A stretch of DNA of 46,657 nt. It comes from Lingula anatina (lineage: Eukaryota; Brachiopoda; Lingulata; Lingulida; Lingulidae). Positions 11,631 through 23,585 of the stretch are shown in pieces. The stretch's first letter is position 1. Every line of letters starts with the position of its first letter. The stretch lies in NCBI RefSeq assembly GCF_001039355.2, contig NW_019775549.1:283118-329774 (forward strand), given 5' to 3'. The notes beneath the pieces are model-generated. The model was not told the origin of the DNA. It did no database searches and saw only the letters and a program-made list of their open reading frames with translations. The position numbers and the translations under genes were made by a program.

Positions 11631-13639
11631 TATATGTGCTAGTTAACCCCCCCCCCCGGCAAATAAAATTGATTAAGAATAAGGTCAACTACATCTTAAA
11701 TTGTTTTTAATCTTGTTTGATCTTCTAAGTATGTTACTTTATTTTTGACAGAATCTTTTCCAGCAATACCAACTATCACTACTATGTAGGCTGTATAACA
11801 ACTGCATGGGTCCTCAACAGTATTTACCTAAATCTTTCACTAGTTTCAGAACATCTTTTGTCAAAAGCACATACGAACTCTTTTACAACGATCTGTCTGT
11901 TTGTGTGGGTACCTACCATGCGTCAGGGGAACATTATAATTACCTTCAGCAGAATAGGGACAAAACCACTAACGTCTATAGCACCGGAAATCAAGCAGAT
12001 GAGTGTCGCCTTAAGCTTAGGAAACAATACGGCCACCTGGACGTCAGTTAAAGCCAATTGGTAACCTCCCATCAGGTGGAATACAGCTCCAGGGTATAAC
12101 AGCCATTCTGTCCCTATCAAAATTGACAATGTTCATTGTATCATGATCACTTTCCCGATATTTCGATCTGCAAAGCTTTCTAAATTTCATTTCGGTTTGG
12201 AATTCGTTTTTAACGTTTTCGTTGCCCCCACTTCGAATTATTCTGCTTTCGAAGACAAATATATTCAACCGCATACTCTTACTGACTATATTTTCAGCAA
12301 GTGTTTGTCACAAGCACTTTATTCATATTTGCAATTATTGAGTACAAACGATAAATTGAAGATAGCCAGCCTGGTGGGTGTCCCCTTCAAATTTTATCCT
12401 GGGGACAACTTACGTTCATATACATACGTTAACTTGAGAAGAAGAGGTTGAGGGCAAGGATAAAAAATGTCCAGCAAACTGAACCAAATTAAACATACAG
12501 CATTATTTTCTACGATGATATCTGAGGCTCGGGTTTGGACAGTTGCCCCAACCCCCTCTTCTTCCTGGCTCCACAATAAAAGAAGTATTTTCCCTATGCC
12601 TATGTAAAACCAAACGCGATCGTTCCGCATTTTCACATTATTTGTTTCATGTATCACCATTGTTTTCTGACATTCAGATTGCTGTTAACGTAAATGTGTA
12701 TATTGTTACAAAAGGAGGTGTAGTATTTCCATACCTTTCTCAGCTAAGGCCATGAGGAAAAATCCGCCAGCGCACAGGCAGCTTAAATGAAATGTCAAAG
12801 ATTTACAAATGGCATCTTAAAGAAATCGTCAAAATAAGCAAAACATTGCTATTATGTTTATCCATTAAATAAATCTTCCTGTTATGACCGCCGTAGTCAA
12901 TTTTAGGCACGAGCTCTCGGTGATAAGCTAAGCTCGGTGTTCCATCAAAAAGGAAACGGCAGAGAATTTGATTCATATAAAGACTCAGTCCTATAGAATC
13001 CATATTTATTAAAATGCTTAGATGAAAGAACATATTGCTCCTCTGCAATGTAATCAAAATATACTTACATAGATATGATCGTCAAACAGACTGTTCCGCA
13101 GTGATCATATAAATAACCAAGCACAAAAAGAGCCCCTAAACCGATTAAAGCAACCGTATATACTAGGTTGAGCATCTCTTCTTGCTCAGTAACTTATGAT
13201 CGCGGTCCTCTCTGGTTGTTTCTATCGTTAAGTTACCAAGGGCGTCACAATGAGAACGTATCATGTTATCACTGACATTGGTAACAGCATTGGGATGACA
13301 ACGGGAATCGTAAAACCTTTCTTCTATGAATATATAGACGAATGCTGGCCATCCAAACAAAGTGACAGCATAAACAGCGGCTTCTAAGACACCCAGGGCG
13401 ACGCAAAATAGCTTCCAACATGTGGTGGCCGCCATGTCGCAAGTCCAGCGGAATTGCTCATCAGTATACCCGTAACCCTTACTGATAAAGTGAATGAAGC
13501 ACCCTTAGTGTTATCTTGTATATATGTCACCTTTAACATCGGAGTGCCGTGGGGTCATGCCACGTACTTTCACACTGCCCAGCGTAGATGGATATCTATT
13601 TAAGCGATTTTCCAGTTGTGCTTTATACACTGTATAACA

Positions 13640-13682
13640 AAATAAATAAAATAAAATAAAATAAAATAAAATAAAATAAAAC
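13640..13682. repeat. (TAAAA)n microsatellite
   Basis: About eight pentamers in the 5' flank of copy 2. A 72-codon open frame read across it on the minus strand is spurious. Confidence 0.9.
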
Positions 13683-13730
13683 AGTGCAACATTAGCATAT
13701 TCTATCGCACTCACCCACACACTCACCACA

Positions 13731-13762
13731 GAGAGCGAGAGAGAGAGAGAGAGAGAGAGAGA
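13731..13762. repeat. (GA)n microsatellite
   Basis: A simple GA run in the spacer 5' of copy 2. Similar runs occur in the 5' flanks of copies 5 and 6 (39973-40001, 45104-45138). Confidence 0.9.
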
Positions 13763-14288
13763 ACGTATAACAATTAAACTCTATAGTGGTTCAGGCTCCG
13801 GCACTCACAATTTATTTCGAACTTTGGATCATAAACATTCTGTGTATTTTCCTAGTATTCAGAAACAATATCTAAAATATATTATAATTAATATCATATT
13901 TTTGCAATTGGGCGCATTTAATGTAGTGGTACATTTTCCTTGGCGGAAACGGTCTTTAATTATATAAAACTAACTTTGTATACTGGTATGTACAGTATGT
14001 GCTACTTCTATTAACCTACGTGCACAGTGTACATTTGTGATGATAGCAAGTGAACCGAGCGTCCATTACTTATCATTTTGAGACATACGTGAACATGAGA
14101 AATTTACATAGTTTGGTGTCCCCAAGGTGTTTCATGCTGGTTTGTCGAAAATTGAGGGTTCGTAGATTGGTTTCGCCTTTCGTTTATTTCATGCAGTTAA
14201 GGGTTAGCATGACATAAGGGGGGTCAAAATCTAGGACAATGGTCACTTTTGCAAATCAAAGTCAATCATTTTGCCTTCTTGAACAGTA

Positions 14289-14538
14289 AGACTCCATTTC
14301 CATACATATAGATCGATCTAGCAGGATCGACCCATCTATGAGAGGTTTCTCGCTAGATTGCACTCAGCGTAAGCGGCTCTGATGTCTGGCACGTCTATTG
14401 AAGCTGTTCGGGGGTACTTAACTATCGTTTAACAGCTTCAGTAGGCGTGCCTTACATCTAAACCGTTTACGCTGAGCGAGAATCACCTCGGAGATCGGTC
14501 GATCTTGCCAGATCGATCTAGGTATGGGTATGTGGTCT
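14289..14538. mobile_element. Foldback MITE family B, complete copy
   Basis: About 250 bp whose halves are reverse complements nearly throughout. Outer arms AGACTCCATTTCCATACATA / TATGGGTATGTGGTCT; then AGATCGATCT / AGATCGATCT; then CTCAGCGTAAGCGG / CCGTTTACGCTGAG; then GAAGCTGTT / AACAGCTTC at the centre. No coding capacity. Diverged copies sit at 23586-23810 and 44112-44329. Confidence 0.8.
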
Positions 14539-14623
14539 GAGTATCCTATTGGATCAATCGTCCAGTCCTGTGTCACTACATGTACTGATCCTGCATGTTG
14601 ACCTTCATTTTCAAAACTTTGTT

Positions 14624-17600
14624 TTAAAGCGTGTAGTTGCTAGATCTAGTGTATCGACGCTTACGCCAAAGAAGGTAGAAAGGCAAACAGCTGGCCGTGA
14701 AGCATATTCCCAGAAACAGTACTCCCAACTAGAAGACAAAAATGTGTCATCATCATATATTACTAAAATTCTTGGTCTCCAACTGGATTTTCTCTGAATA
14801 GAAATCTTCTTAATGATATAGTCCTCAAAACTTGAATTTAAGCAACTGCAAGCTGGTCAAGGTAATTTAGTTTAACAGTGGATTGATCGTTATTATGTAC
14901 TGCATTCATTCTCCACAAATGCATTATTTCGACACTTTACCTCTTCCACGCAACTAAATAACATCTTATTGTCCAGCATCATTGAGTATTCTATAGTAAA
15001 ACAATTTAGTCACGCACTTAAGACATAATCTGTTATTTTCTGTACCCTCTCTGTATACATAAGTTGTTTTACATACCCAAAGTGGGTCACTTTCCAAGCT
15101 GTGCTTGTACCAGGAAAATATTGGCAATTCAATAAAGGTCAGCAAACCACTGACGGTAACTTGAATTCCAAATGCTTTTCCAAAATGTTCCTTTGGAAAA
15201 CTGTAATTTGAATGTTTTGATCTCAGGTGTATTCACAGTGATCCATATGTTGACCAGAAAAAAATTGCCATGTCTGGAAAATTTTCTTTTGGACACAGAC
15301 TGTCACTTGCAGTGGAACTACTAGAACATACACAAACATGCATACCTGCCCTTATAACTGAGCAAGTAACACCAATTTATCAATGGAAAATGAGCGAGAA
15401 ACTTGAATCAGATTGATGATTTAGGATTACATAGAAAGCACATTTGCTGAAAAAAAGTATATTGCTTGTGTAGCTAGTGGGTGAGGCCTAGGACGTTGCA
15501 AGAATGCCTTGTATAATCTATTTACAAGATTTTTCCAACAAAATATCACAAATTGCCTCGAATTATTCCTAGCCTTACATATATATGTGCGATAAAACAG
15601 TATTAAGCCTTCACATCTGATTACAAACTAAGCAATTTTTTTAATATCTTGAACACAAAAGACGGTATTTTAAGCAAAAATAATAAAAAGGGATGAGCAA
15701 GTGCTTAGAATGCATTGTCAAATTTACTTACGCAGATACCACGAATGCAAAATGCACGGCGAAAGTACCGGTTTTCAACACAGAATGAAAGACAACGGCC
15801 ACAAGCTGCATCTCGATAATGGGGATGATACACGCTATGGATACGATGACGCCTGCCAAAACAGTCAAGAAGAATGGAACCACGAAGCAGTGCTCTTTGT
15901 CTGAAAGACAAATACGACATTCGTATATAATTTAAATGCTTTAACACATATTAAATGTTACAGAAAGGACAGGGTATTAAATTAAAAAGACAAATATAAT
16001 CTGAACACCGATTAACCCGTAGACCAGTTAATATCACTCTTTTGTGAATTACCGTTTTGGGTCGCCCTGGTTAATAGTTTATCAAGCATCAGACCAGTAA
16101 GCAAGGCCCAGAACAGAGATACCACTTGGAGCCAGGAGTACACGTCTGTATACGTACTTACTGTAACGTAATTAGGATTAGGTGGAATATATTTCAGTAA
16201 TAATTACTATTCTCTGCGTTATGATAAGGCTTTTGTTAACAGGAGCTCAACCGTTGGAACCTTAATGAATGATTCGACTTTTCATTCCCACTTCCTTATG
16301 TAACTCACACCTCCAAAAGTTCAATTTCAGAATTATCCTATCATAGTAATAACAAGTATTTTAAACAACTGGTATAATTCAGCCAAACTGCATTGAGTTG
16401 TATATTTTACTACGATAGATATACTGATAAAAAACAAGAAAGGTGTTACGACAACATGCTAAGTAAACCCGTATTAAACATGAAAAGTCTCAGACACAAG
16501 CCTAAAACAGGGGGTGGAAACGCGCTACTAAAATGATTATGACGAGCCTAACCGAAAGTACCGGATATTGGTTTGTGACCTTGAGGGGCAATTAGGCTTG
16601 GTCTTTGCGGCATGCATGAACAGTAGTCGAACTACCATACCTGGGTCTTTTGTTTTTGACAACTGTTCACTCATCAACGAGGTGCTTGTTCAAGACTACA
16701 CACTGATATCTACTGGTACTACCAGTGGCTTCATTTGTAACGTTCCCACAATACATGGTTTTCTGTCTGTGCGTACATACCCTGAATTTGGCCAGCCTCA
16801 ATGACGAGAACAATGGACGTTTCTCACCCCTCTCTAGGATTACCCCTGCCTAAAATTTTCCGTACCGTTAGCTTACGGCCAACCTGGTCGAAGGCCTTCA
16901 TCAAACTGACGTGAGTAGTTGTTCACACTCACTGACCGCTAGGTGGTATAGCGGCCAGGACCCTCTTATAAATGTCAGGTAGATCAANTTTTACATACCC
17001 AAAGTGGGTCACTTTCCAAGCTGTGCTTGTACCAGGAAAATATTGGCAATTCAATAAAGGTCAGCAAACCACTGACGGTAACTTGAATTCCAAATGCTTT
17101 TCCAAAATGTTCCTTTGGAAAACTGTAATTTGAATGTATTGATCTCAGGTGTATTCACAGTGATCCATATGTTGACCAGAAAAAAATTGCCATGTCTGGA
17201 AAATTTTCTTTTGGACACAGACTGTCACTTGCAGTGGAACTAGTAAAACATACACAAACATGCATACCTGTCCTTATTACTGAGCAAGTAACACCAATAT
17301 ATCAATGGAAAATGAGCGAGAAACTTGAATCAGATTGATGATTTAGGATTACATAGAAAGCACATTTGCTGAAAAAAAGTATATTGCTTGTGTAGCTAGT
17401 GGGTGAGGCCTAGGACGTTGCAAGAATGCCTTGTATAATCTATTTACAAGATTTTTCCAACAAAATATCACAAATTGCCTCGAATTATTCCTAGCCTTAC
17501 ATATATATGTGCGATAAAACAGTATTAAGCCTTCACATCTGATTACAAACTAAGCAATTTTTTTAATATCTTGAACACAAAAGACGGTATTTTAAGCAAA

Positions 17601-20600
17601 AATAATAAAAAGGGAAGAGCAAGTGCTTAGAATGCATTGTCAAATTTACTTACGCAGATACCACGAATGCAAAATGCACGGCGAAAGTACCGGTTTTCAA
17701 CACAGAATGAAAGACAACGGCCACAAGCTGCATCTCGATAATGGGGATGATACACGCTATGGATACGATGACGCCTGCCAAAACAGTCAAGAAGAATGGA
17801 ACCACGAAGCAGTGCTCTTTGTCTGAAAGACAAATACGACATTCGTATATAATTTAAATGCTTTAACACATATTAAATGTTACAGAAAGGACAGGGTATT
17901 AAATTAAAAAGACAAATATAATCTGAACACCGATTAACCCGTAGACCAGTTAATATCACTCTTTTGTGAATTACCGTTTTGGGTCGCCCTGGTTAATAGT
18001 TTATCAAGCATCAGACCAGTAAGCAAGGCCCAGAACAGAGATACCACTTGGAGCCAGGAGTACACGTCTGTATACGTACTTACTGTAACGTAATTAGGAT
18101 TAGGTGGAATATATTTCAGTAATAATTACTATTCTCTGCGTTATGATAAGGCTTTTGTTAACAGGAGCTCAACCGTTGGAACCTTAATGAATGATTCGAC
18201 TTTTCATTCCCACTTCCTTATGTAACTCACACCTCCAAAAGTTCAATTTCAGAATTATCCTATCATAGTAATAACAAGTATTTTAAACAACTGGTATAAT
18301 TCAGCCAAACTGCATTGAGTTGTATATTTTACTACGATAGATATACTGATAAAAAACAAGAAAGGTGTTACGACAACATGCTAAGTAAACCCATATTAAA
18401 CATGAAATGTCTCAGACACAAGCCTAAAACAGGGGGTGGAAACGCGCTACTAAAATGATTATGACGAGCCTAACCGAAAGTACCGGATATTGGTTTGTGA
18501 CCTTGAGGGGCAATTAGGCTTGGTCTTTGCGGCATGCATGAACAGTAGTCGAACTACCATACCTGGGTCTTTTGTTTTTGACAACTGTTCACTCATCAAC
18601 GAGGTGCTTATTCAAGACTACACACTGATATCTACTGGTACTACCAGTGGCTTCATTTGTAACGTTCCCACAATACATGGTTTTCTGTCTGTGCGTACAT
18701 ACCCTGAATTTGGCCAGCCTCAATGACGAGAACAATGGACGTTTCTCACCCCTCTCTAGGATTACCCCTGCCTAAAATTTTCCGTACCGTTAGCTTACGG
18801 CCAACCTGGTCGAAGGCCTTCATCAAACTGACGTGAGTAGTTGTTCACACTCACTGACCGCTAGGTGGTATAGCGGCCAGGACCCTCTTATAAATGTCAG
18901 GTAGATCAACCTCCCTATTCATGGGTGGCTGGTGTCGGCTGATGTTGATAGCCTCTCGTATTTTTCGCGGGATGTCGGATGATTCAGAATCAGGTACCTT
19001 AGTTGAATTCCAATCGATACTGTGGTCGGTGTCTATTACATGTTCAGAAATGGCAGAGCTGGTATTGCCTACAGTCACTGATTTCCTGTGTTCACTCACC
19101 CTGGGCCCCGTATCTCGAAAGGTTCGCTATGTTGCGCACGTGCGCAAGCGTCTCGATTCCATAACTCGCCCTTACTCGTTCCATATAATACATTGTAGTC
19201 TCTATTTGATACAGCGATTCGCAATACGCGATGCTTTCGAGATACGGAGCCCAGGTCTTCAACCGTGTACCTGTCTCACCAATGTAAAAGGAATTACAGT
19301 CTAGCGGTCAGTGAGTGTGAACAACTACTCACGTCAGTCTGATGAAGGCCTTCGACCAGGTTGGCCGTAAGCTAACGGCACGGAAAAATTTTAGGCATGC
19401 GTCTGAGAATTTTCATGTTTATGATCCAACAACCAAGCTAATGAACATTTTTGCTAAACCAGTATTGTTTATAACAATGTTAATGCATTACTTGTGCTTT
19501 TGGCATTGTTTCCATAGTAACTGATGATCGCATAAAAACAACCATCGTATGTGATAATGACGGTGCCCTGGCATGTAAGCCACAGCAACAGCATCCAAAA
19601 TATGGGTCTCTTCAGAATCAGAAGCGTGCCATGTAATAAACCGATGTTAGTGCTTTCGTCATTTTCTTTACTGTCAGGGTTTTCCATTCCGTGAATCAAC
19701 GGGGCACTTCCGTCAAAACACGTTTCCTTGCGGCTGACATTGGTAAAATGTTGGTAAGAAGTGTGCATATCCAAAGCTTCCTGGTAATTTATTTCACCGG
19801 CTTCCCCGCTGGTTGTCTCCTTATTTGCTTTGACGTTACCTGTTGGAACTGGAAAGACAATGTCAAAGGAAAGTCAGTGTTCAAATGTTCTAAATTAAAA
19901 CAGAGTTTTATTAAAGGAGTAGGCCACACCCCAGACAAATATTATCTGAGTATCATACTTTACAGCATATATTTGTTACTATATTTGTTACCGACAATAA
20001 ATTGAATCACAAATACACACAAGTTGTTATTAAACATTTATAGCATATAGACTAGCATTTCATCGAGCTACCTGGCCATTTATCTTCCATGAACTTAATC
20101 AAACCTAATCAAATTGTCATTTATCCAACAAGAACCCCAATGAAAATGGTGAACTGTCCAAAAAACTACATTTTTTGATGACTGCTTATGTATTTTTTTT
20201 CACTTGTGTAATTGCTTGGAGAGATGTAATGTTTATTATCCTAAACAATTGAATTAATTTGATTTTAATTCAAGAAATCTACCATTCTTGATGCTTTGTG
20301 CGAAATAAGTATGTATATGATATATCCACTGAGTCGAGGGAGAGATGTTAGATTAAATGACGAGCGCAAAAGAAAAACAAATATTATGCAGTTGATAACA
20401 TTAAATCAACAGTTTCAATAATTTACCTCAAATAGAGAAAGATGTGCTATATCTTCAAGTGCCTGTCATGTAAACTCTAGCACTGTATATTTAAAAAAAG
20501 GATTAGTAATTACTTGACTTGAAACATTAGGCAAGAAAATATTTTTAAATTGCCAGTACTGTTTTACGTTATCACTCGTTTTGTTTAATGAAAATGGTTC

Positions 20601-22246
20601 CCTAACTGGATGCTCACCAAACGGCTCATTAACAGTAGATTCATTCACGTCATTCTGATCAAACTTGTTAATACCAGTAGAAGCTTCCTTAGTTATTCTG
20701 TTGCGTTTAATCATCTTTAAACAGCAGTCTACATCAATGTTATTTCCGTCGTCATCCTGTCTAGGTGGAAGGGTGATTGTGTTGACAGAAGACAGAAGAA
20801 GTATGATACCGGTAAAGGTCAACATGCACGTCTTGTACGACACTCCGACCTGGTACGCCATCTACAATTAATAAAATGTCAAATGATATTTTAAAAACAA
20901 CAAAATTAACGTATACACACAAATTAACAGAGGCCAGCCAGCCAAAAGATCAAATTTTATATGACATGAACGTCTCTTCGTTTTTTTTTCGCTTGTTACA
21001 TGATGACATATTGTATTTGCCAAAATGTCCACCGGGTTTCTGAATATATATATTAGCCAATTACAGATATACAGACATACATATAAAGGTAACTATACAG
21101 GTATGATAGCGTGTGAGAGTTCGCTTAAGTTATTACCTTCAGAAGAATAGGGACAAAACCGCTAACGTCTCTGGCACCGGATACCAAACAGGTGAGTGTC
21201 GCTTTGAGCTTCGGAAATAATACCGCAACCTGGACGTCGGTTATTGACAACTGTAACCCTCCCATTAGGTGGAATACAGCCCCAGGAAATAACAGCCATT
21301 CTGTTCCTGTCAAAAAAGGACTAAAAAATGAATTATTAGCCAATTTTTCTGCAATATTTTGATAGTTTCGTTTTGATTTCTGGACATATTGTTAAAATGT
21401 GTAATGTGGACCAATGCCAATTTCCATTATTGCATGAGCACAGGTTGATTGTTGCTGTTGAAATCGTTTGTCCCCTTAATGACACAGTCTATTTGGCTAA
21501 ATCTTATATATTACATCTAAGGCCACATTGCCATCGAAACTATCTGTCTATATGGATCGATCCAACTCCGCAGGTACTAACGCTGAATACAATCAATTAA
21601 AAAGAATAAAGGCCATACCTCTCTCAACCAATGCCATCAAGAAACACCCACCGACACAAAGGCATCTTTAAGAAAATGTCAAAGACACAAAATTAGACAT
21701 TTGCCGTTTATCTACTGTAATGCTTCCCATAGTAATTTTTGGGCTCTTGATGCTGATATCAAGCGGTATTTTAGGGTAGTGTCAATACGAGCAAATTGCG
21801 TGCACTGTCTATGCTCTACTTATATCTTAATTCATACAACAGGTAAAGGTACGTTAAAATTGTTCTTACGTAGTGTGATGAAAATATACTTACATAGATA
21901 TGATCCTCAAACAGACTGTACCGCAATGATCATAGACATAACCAAGTATAAAAAGGGAACCTAAACCGACGAAAGCGACAGTGAAAACTAGATTTAAAAT
22001 CTCTTCCTGCTCAGTGCACTTTTGAACGAGAGTCTCTCCGTCTGTTTCTTGCGTGCAGTTACCAAGACCAGTACAATCAGCACTAGAATTGCCTACAGTA
22101 TCGAAGTCGCAACGGGAATAATAAAACCGTTCCTCTATAAATATGTACATGAACGCTGGCCAACCTGATAACGTGACAGAGTAGACAGCAGCATCTAAAA
22201 GGCCCATGATGACACAGAATAGTTTCCAGCAAGTAGTGTCTGCCAT
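14624..22246 (-). CDS. SLC43-like: SLC43-family transporter, copy 3
   Basis: Nine-exon transporter gene, about 555 aa once the assembly duplication is removed. Exons in transcript order: 21894-22246, 21619-21665, 21137-21306, 20618-20861, 19492-19839, 17975-18082, 17654-17822, 16999-17122, 14624-14728. Exons 6, 7 and 8 occur again at 16053-16160, 15732-15900 and 15077-15200, because a 1.9-kb block is repeated either side of the N at 16988; only one set should be used. All frames are open with consistent phases. Exon 1 encodes TM1 (GWPAFMYIFIEERF), an outer loop with sequons NSS and NCT and TM2. Exon 7 has VVPFFLTVLAGVIVS, exon 8 FPKEHFGKAFGIQ and ELPIFSWYKHSLESDPLW, exon 9 TM12 and a short basic tail ending in TAA at 14624-14626. 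The exon 5 donor is ACAA|GTAATG rather than ACAG|GT. Intron 5 carries a Penelope-like fragment. Introns align with those of copy 4. Confidence 0.87.
15067..16987. repeat. Left copy of 1921-bp duplication around the N at 16988
   Basis: It aligns without gaps to 16989-18909 at an offset of 1922, with only about ten substitutions noticed. It contains exons 8, 7 and 6 of copy 3 and part of the Penelope-like inverted-repeat arm, and stops at GTAGATCAA right before the N. Confidence 0.92.
16988..16988. other. Single-N assembly gap 2
   Basis: Placed exactly between the two members of the 1921-bp duplication. The left contig ends close to the palindromic Penelope-like region, which is a plausible reason for the break. 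Confidence 0.95.
16989..18909. repeat. Right copy of 1921-bp duplication around the N at 16988
   Basis: Partner of 15067-16987. This copy is continuous with exon 5 of copy 3 on its right. The left copy is continuous with exon 9. Together they make one gene if overlapped. Confidence 0.92.
18769..19398 (-). mobile_element. Penelope-like retroelement fragment (GIY-YIG endonuclease end) with inverted terminal arms
   Basis: The minus strand encodes a broken GIY-YIG endonuclease domain, the C-terminal module of Penelope-like retroelements. FYIGETGTRLK lies at 19255-19302. It continues at 18851-19100 with SEHRKS, HVIDTDHSIDW, a KIREAINIS helix, NREVDLPDIY and a stop. A foldback element (19101-19254) splits the domain. 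No reverse transcriptase is present. The fragment is framed by inverted arms of about 95 bp (18769-18863 and 19302-19398) containing CTGATGAAGGCC and GGCCGTAAG. It sits in intron 5 of copy 3 and is inactive. Recognised from the FYIGET...EH...H...IDW pattern; confidence in the exact family is moderate. Confidence 0.7.
19101..19254. mobile_element. Foldback MITE inserted inside the GIY-YIG fragment
   Basis: It starts CTGGGCCCCGTATCTCGAAA and ends TTTCGAGATACGGAGCCCAG, giving inverted ends of about 20 bp, 154 bp in all. It interrupts the endonuclease reading frame between the LKT and SEHRKS stretches, so it arrived after the Penelope-like element. The target duplication is not clear. Confidence 0.75.
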
Positions 22247-22530
22247 GTTGCCCGTCTACAGCGGAAATACCAATCGGTTACATTGACTGACCTGAAATGC
22301 ACACGTGTGTCAACTGATAAAGTGTTTTAGGACGCTACGATATTGCGTATAATCTTAAAATACACAGTGCCGCGAGGTCATACATATATTTTTTAATGTC
22401 AGCAACATTTTCCCCTTCGCTCTCTCGCTCATAGATGAAGAGAGACACAGTAAGTTTAACAAACTGCACCATGACCCGCCATTCATACACTATATGGTTA
22501 GCATGACATATGTAGGCTAACGTGTAAGAC

Positions 22531-22656
22531 TACCGGTAGGCTCACTTGTGCAAATCAAAGTGAACCAGACTCTTTATTTCAGTGATTTTTCAGTACCGGT
22601 AGGCTCACTTGTGCAAATCAAAGTGAACCAGGCTCTTTATTTCAGTGATTTTTCAG
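22531..22656. repeat. 63-bp tandem duplication
   Basis: Two adjacent copies (22531-22593, 22594-22656), each starting TACCGGTAGGCTCACTTGTG, differing by one base (CAGACTC / CAGGCTC). It is a local doubling of part of a dispersed repeat also seen near 24140 and 35560. Confidence 0.9.
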
Positions 22657-22749
22657 TATCTTGATACAGATCGGCAAATAGGGTTGATTGGAAGAGCAGG
22701 GAAAATCAATTATATTATATATATCCTACAGCCATGTTTGTGGAAATTT

Positions 22750-23062
22750 AACGTACATGTATTTGGTAATAAAGATCAGTTTTCGTTGACTTGGTTTCTT
22801 TGCATCAACACAGGAGTTATTTTCTCTGATGTGGTAACGATTGTGTTTTAGGTTTAATATATCCATTACCTCAAACACAGTTGTAACGCCACTTTAAAGA
22901 CACAGCTTTAATTCCATGCCTGGGTTGTTCTTTAAAGTCTCATTTCAGCCTCAACCGTGAATACATAGCTGTACCATGGTAGTACATTTCTCAATCAACC
23001 GTCTTTGTGTAAACATCTTAATTGCCAGAGAGTGGGTATCCAATCGTTCAATCTGGGCCACT
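22750..23062. repeat. Paralogous spacer block (partner at 33677-34026)
   Basis: Shared stretches include GTACATTTCTCAATCAACCG followed by TCTTTGTGTAAA, and GTTGTTCTTTAAA with CTCATTTCAGC. It lies 5' of exon 1 of copy 3, as the partner lies 5' of the relict exon 1. It probably marks a shared upstream region copied with the gene unit; a 5' UTR or promoter role is possible but unproven. Confidence 0.75.
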
Positions 23063-23585
23063 ATGGATGTGTACTTCCTAAACTAACCCTTATAATAAAA
23101 TTGGCCGTGTATACTGCAATCAGGGATGACACATTAAACGCGATTACCTTTAATTATATGCTACGGAGCATGTTTATGTTTACATTCATGACATAAAGAT
23201 CACGTGTCTACTGCTCCAAGTGTACGTTCACAATTTAACAACCGTAAACAAATTTTATTCAGGATTAATGGTTGCCTTTGGCAGTACTATGATATTGTTT
23301 GTATCATACAATAATCCTATAGCAGGAGATGCATATAGCTTATTCAAAATGAATGGGGGACAGCCCTCCCTCTCTCACACACACACACGCAGATACACAC
23401 ACGCGCACACCCAATCACACGCACACACACACACGCTGAGAGAAAAAAAGAGAGTGGGCGATGAAAAGGGATAGTGAGCACATACCACAAAATGTACAGT
23501 GGTTCAGGCTTCGGTGTAACGTGACAGAAAGCCTCCATGATAGAGAGTCCGCTTTCTATTCCTCTGTACAGGTAAGCCTCGCCTT

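Larger units (their letters stand above)
7858..13435 (-). pseudogene. SLC43-family transporter, copy 2, pseudogene
   Basis: All nine exons remain: 13069-13435, 12735-12781, 11944-12113, 10976-11232, 10137 to about 10520, 9520-9627, 9007-9175, 8525-8648, 7858-7983. Several lesions are visible. Exon 1 has one base missing near 13191, in the Cys codon before TEQEE (the plus strand reads CAGTAACTT; paralogues read CAGTACACTT). Exon 4 has an extra base near 11045, leading to a stop at 11041-11043. Exon 5 lacks about 8 bp in TM7 near 10212-10222, carries an insertion of about 37 bp near 10278-10315, and its acceptor AG has become TG; an in-frame AG about 12 bp upstream could substitute. Exons 1 and 4 are -1 and +1 off the family length modulo three. 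Exons 2, 3 and 6-9 look intact, including VVPFFLTVLAGVIVSIAC, FPKEHFGKAFG and the C-terminal LGVLFLGICFTASCLP. AATAAA is present on the minus strand near 7840. Recent inactivation, or partly sequence error, are both possible. Confidence 0.85.
13436..14623. other. Intergenic spacer between copies 2 and 3
   Basis: No supported gene. It contains a (TAAAA)n run, a (GA)n run, and a complete foldback element at 14289-14538. A motif of the form GTTAGCATGAC...GGGTCAAAATCTAGGA (14202-14246) recurs near 24095 and 35518, so it is a dispersed repeat rather than gene-specific control DNA. Confidence 0.6.

Noticed and set aside
12143-12451. 102-codon plus-strand frame in copy 2
   Set aside because: It lies in an intron of copy 2 on the other strand, has no similarity I recognise and no codon-use support.
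16568-16804. 78-codon frame, repeated at 18490-18726
   Set aside because: Same duplicated block; single-base variation between copies says nothing about coding, and the peptide has no recognisable domain.
15077-18082. A real internal tandem duplication of exons 6-8 giving extra membrane segments
   Set aside because: Exact abutment on an N, haplotype-like identity over introns as well as exons, and the same pattern at the two other gaps favour an assembly artefact.
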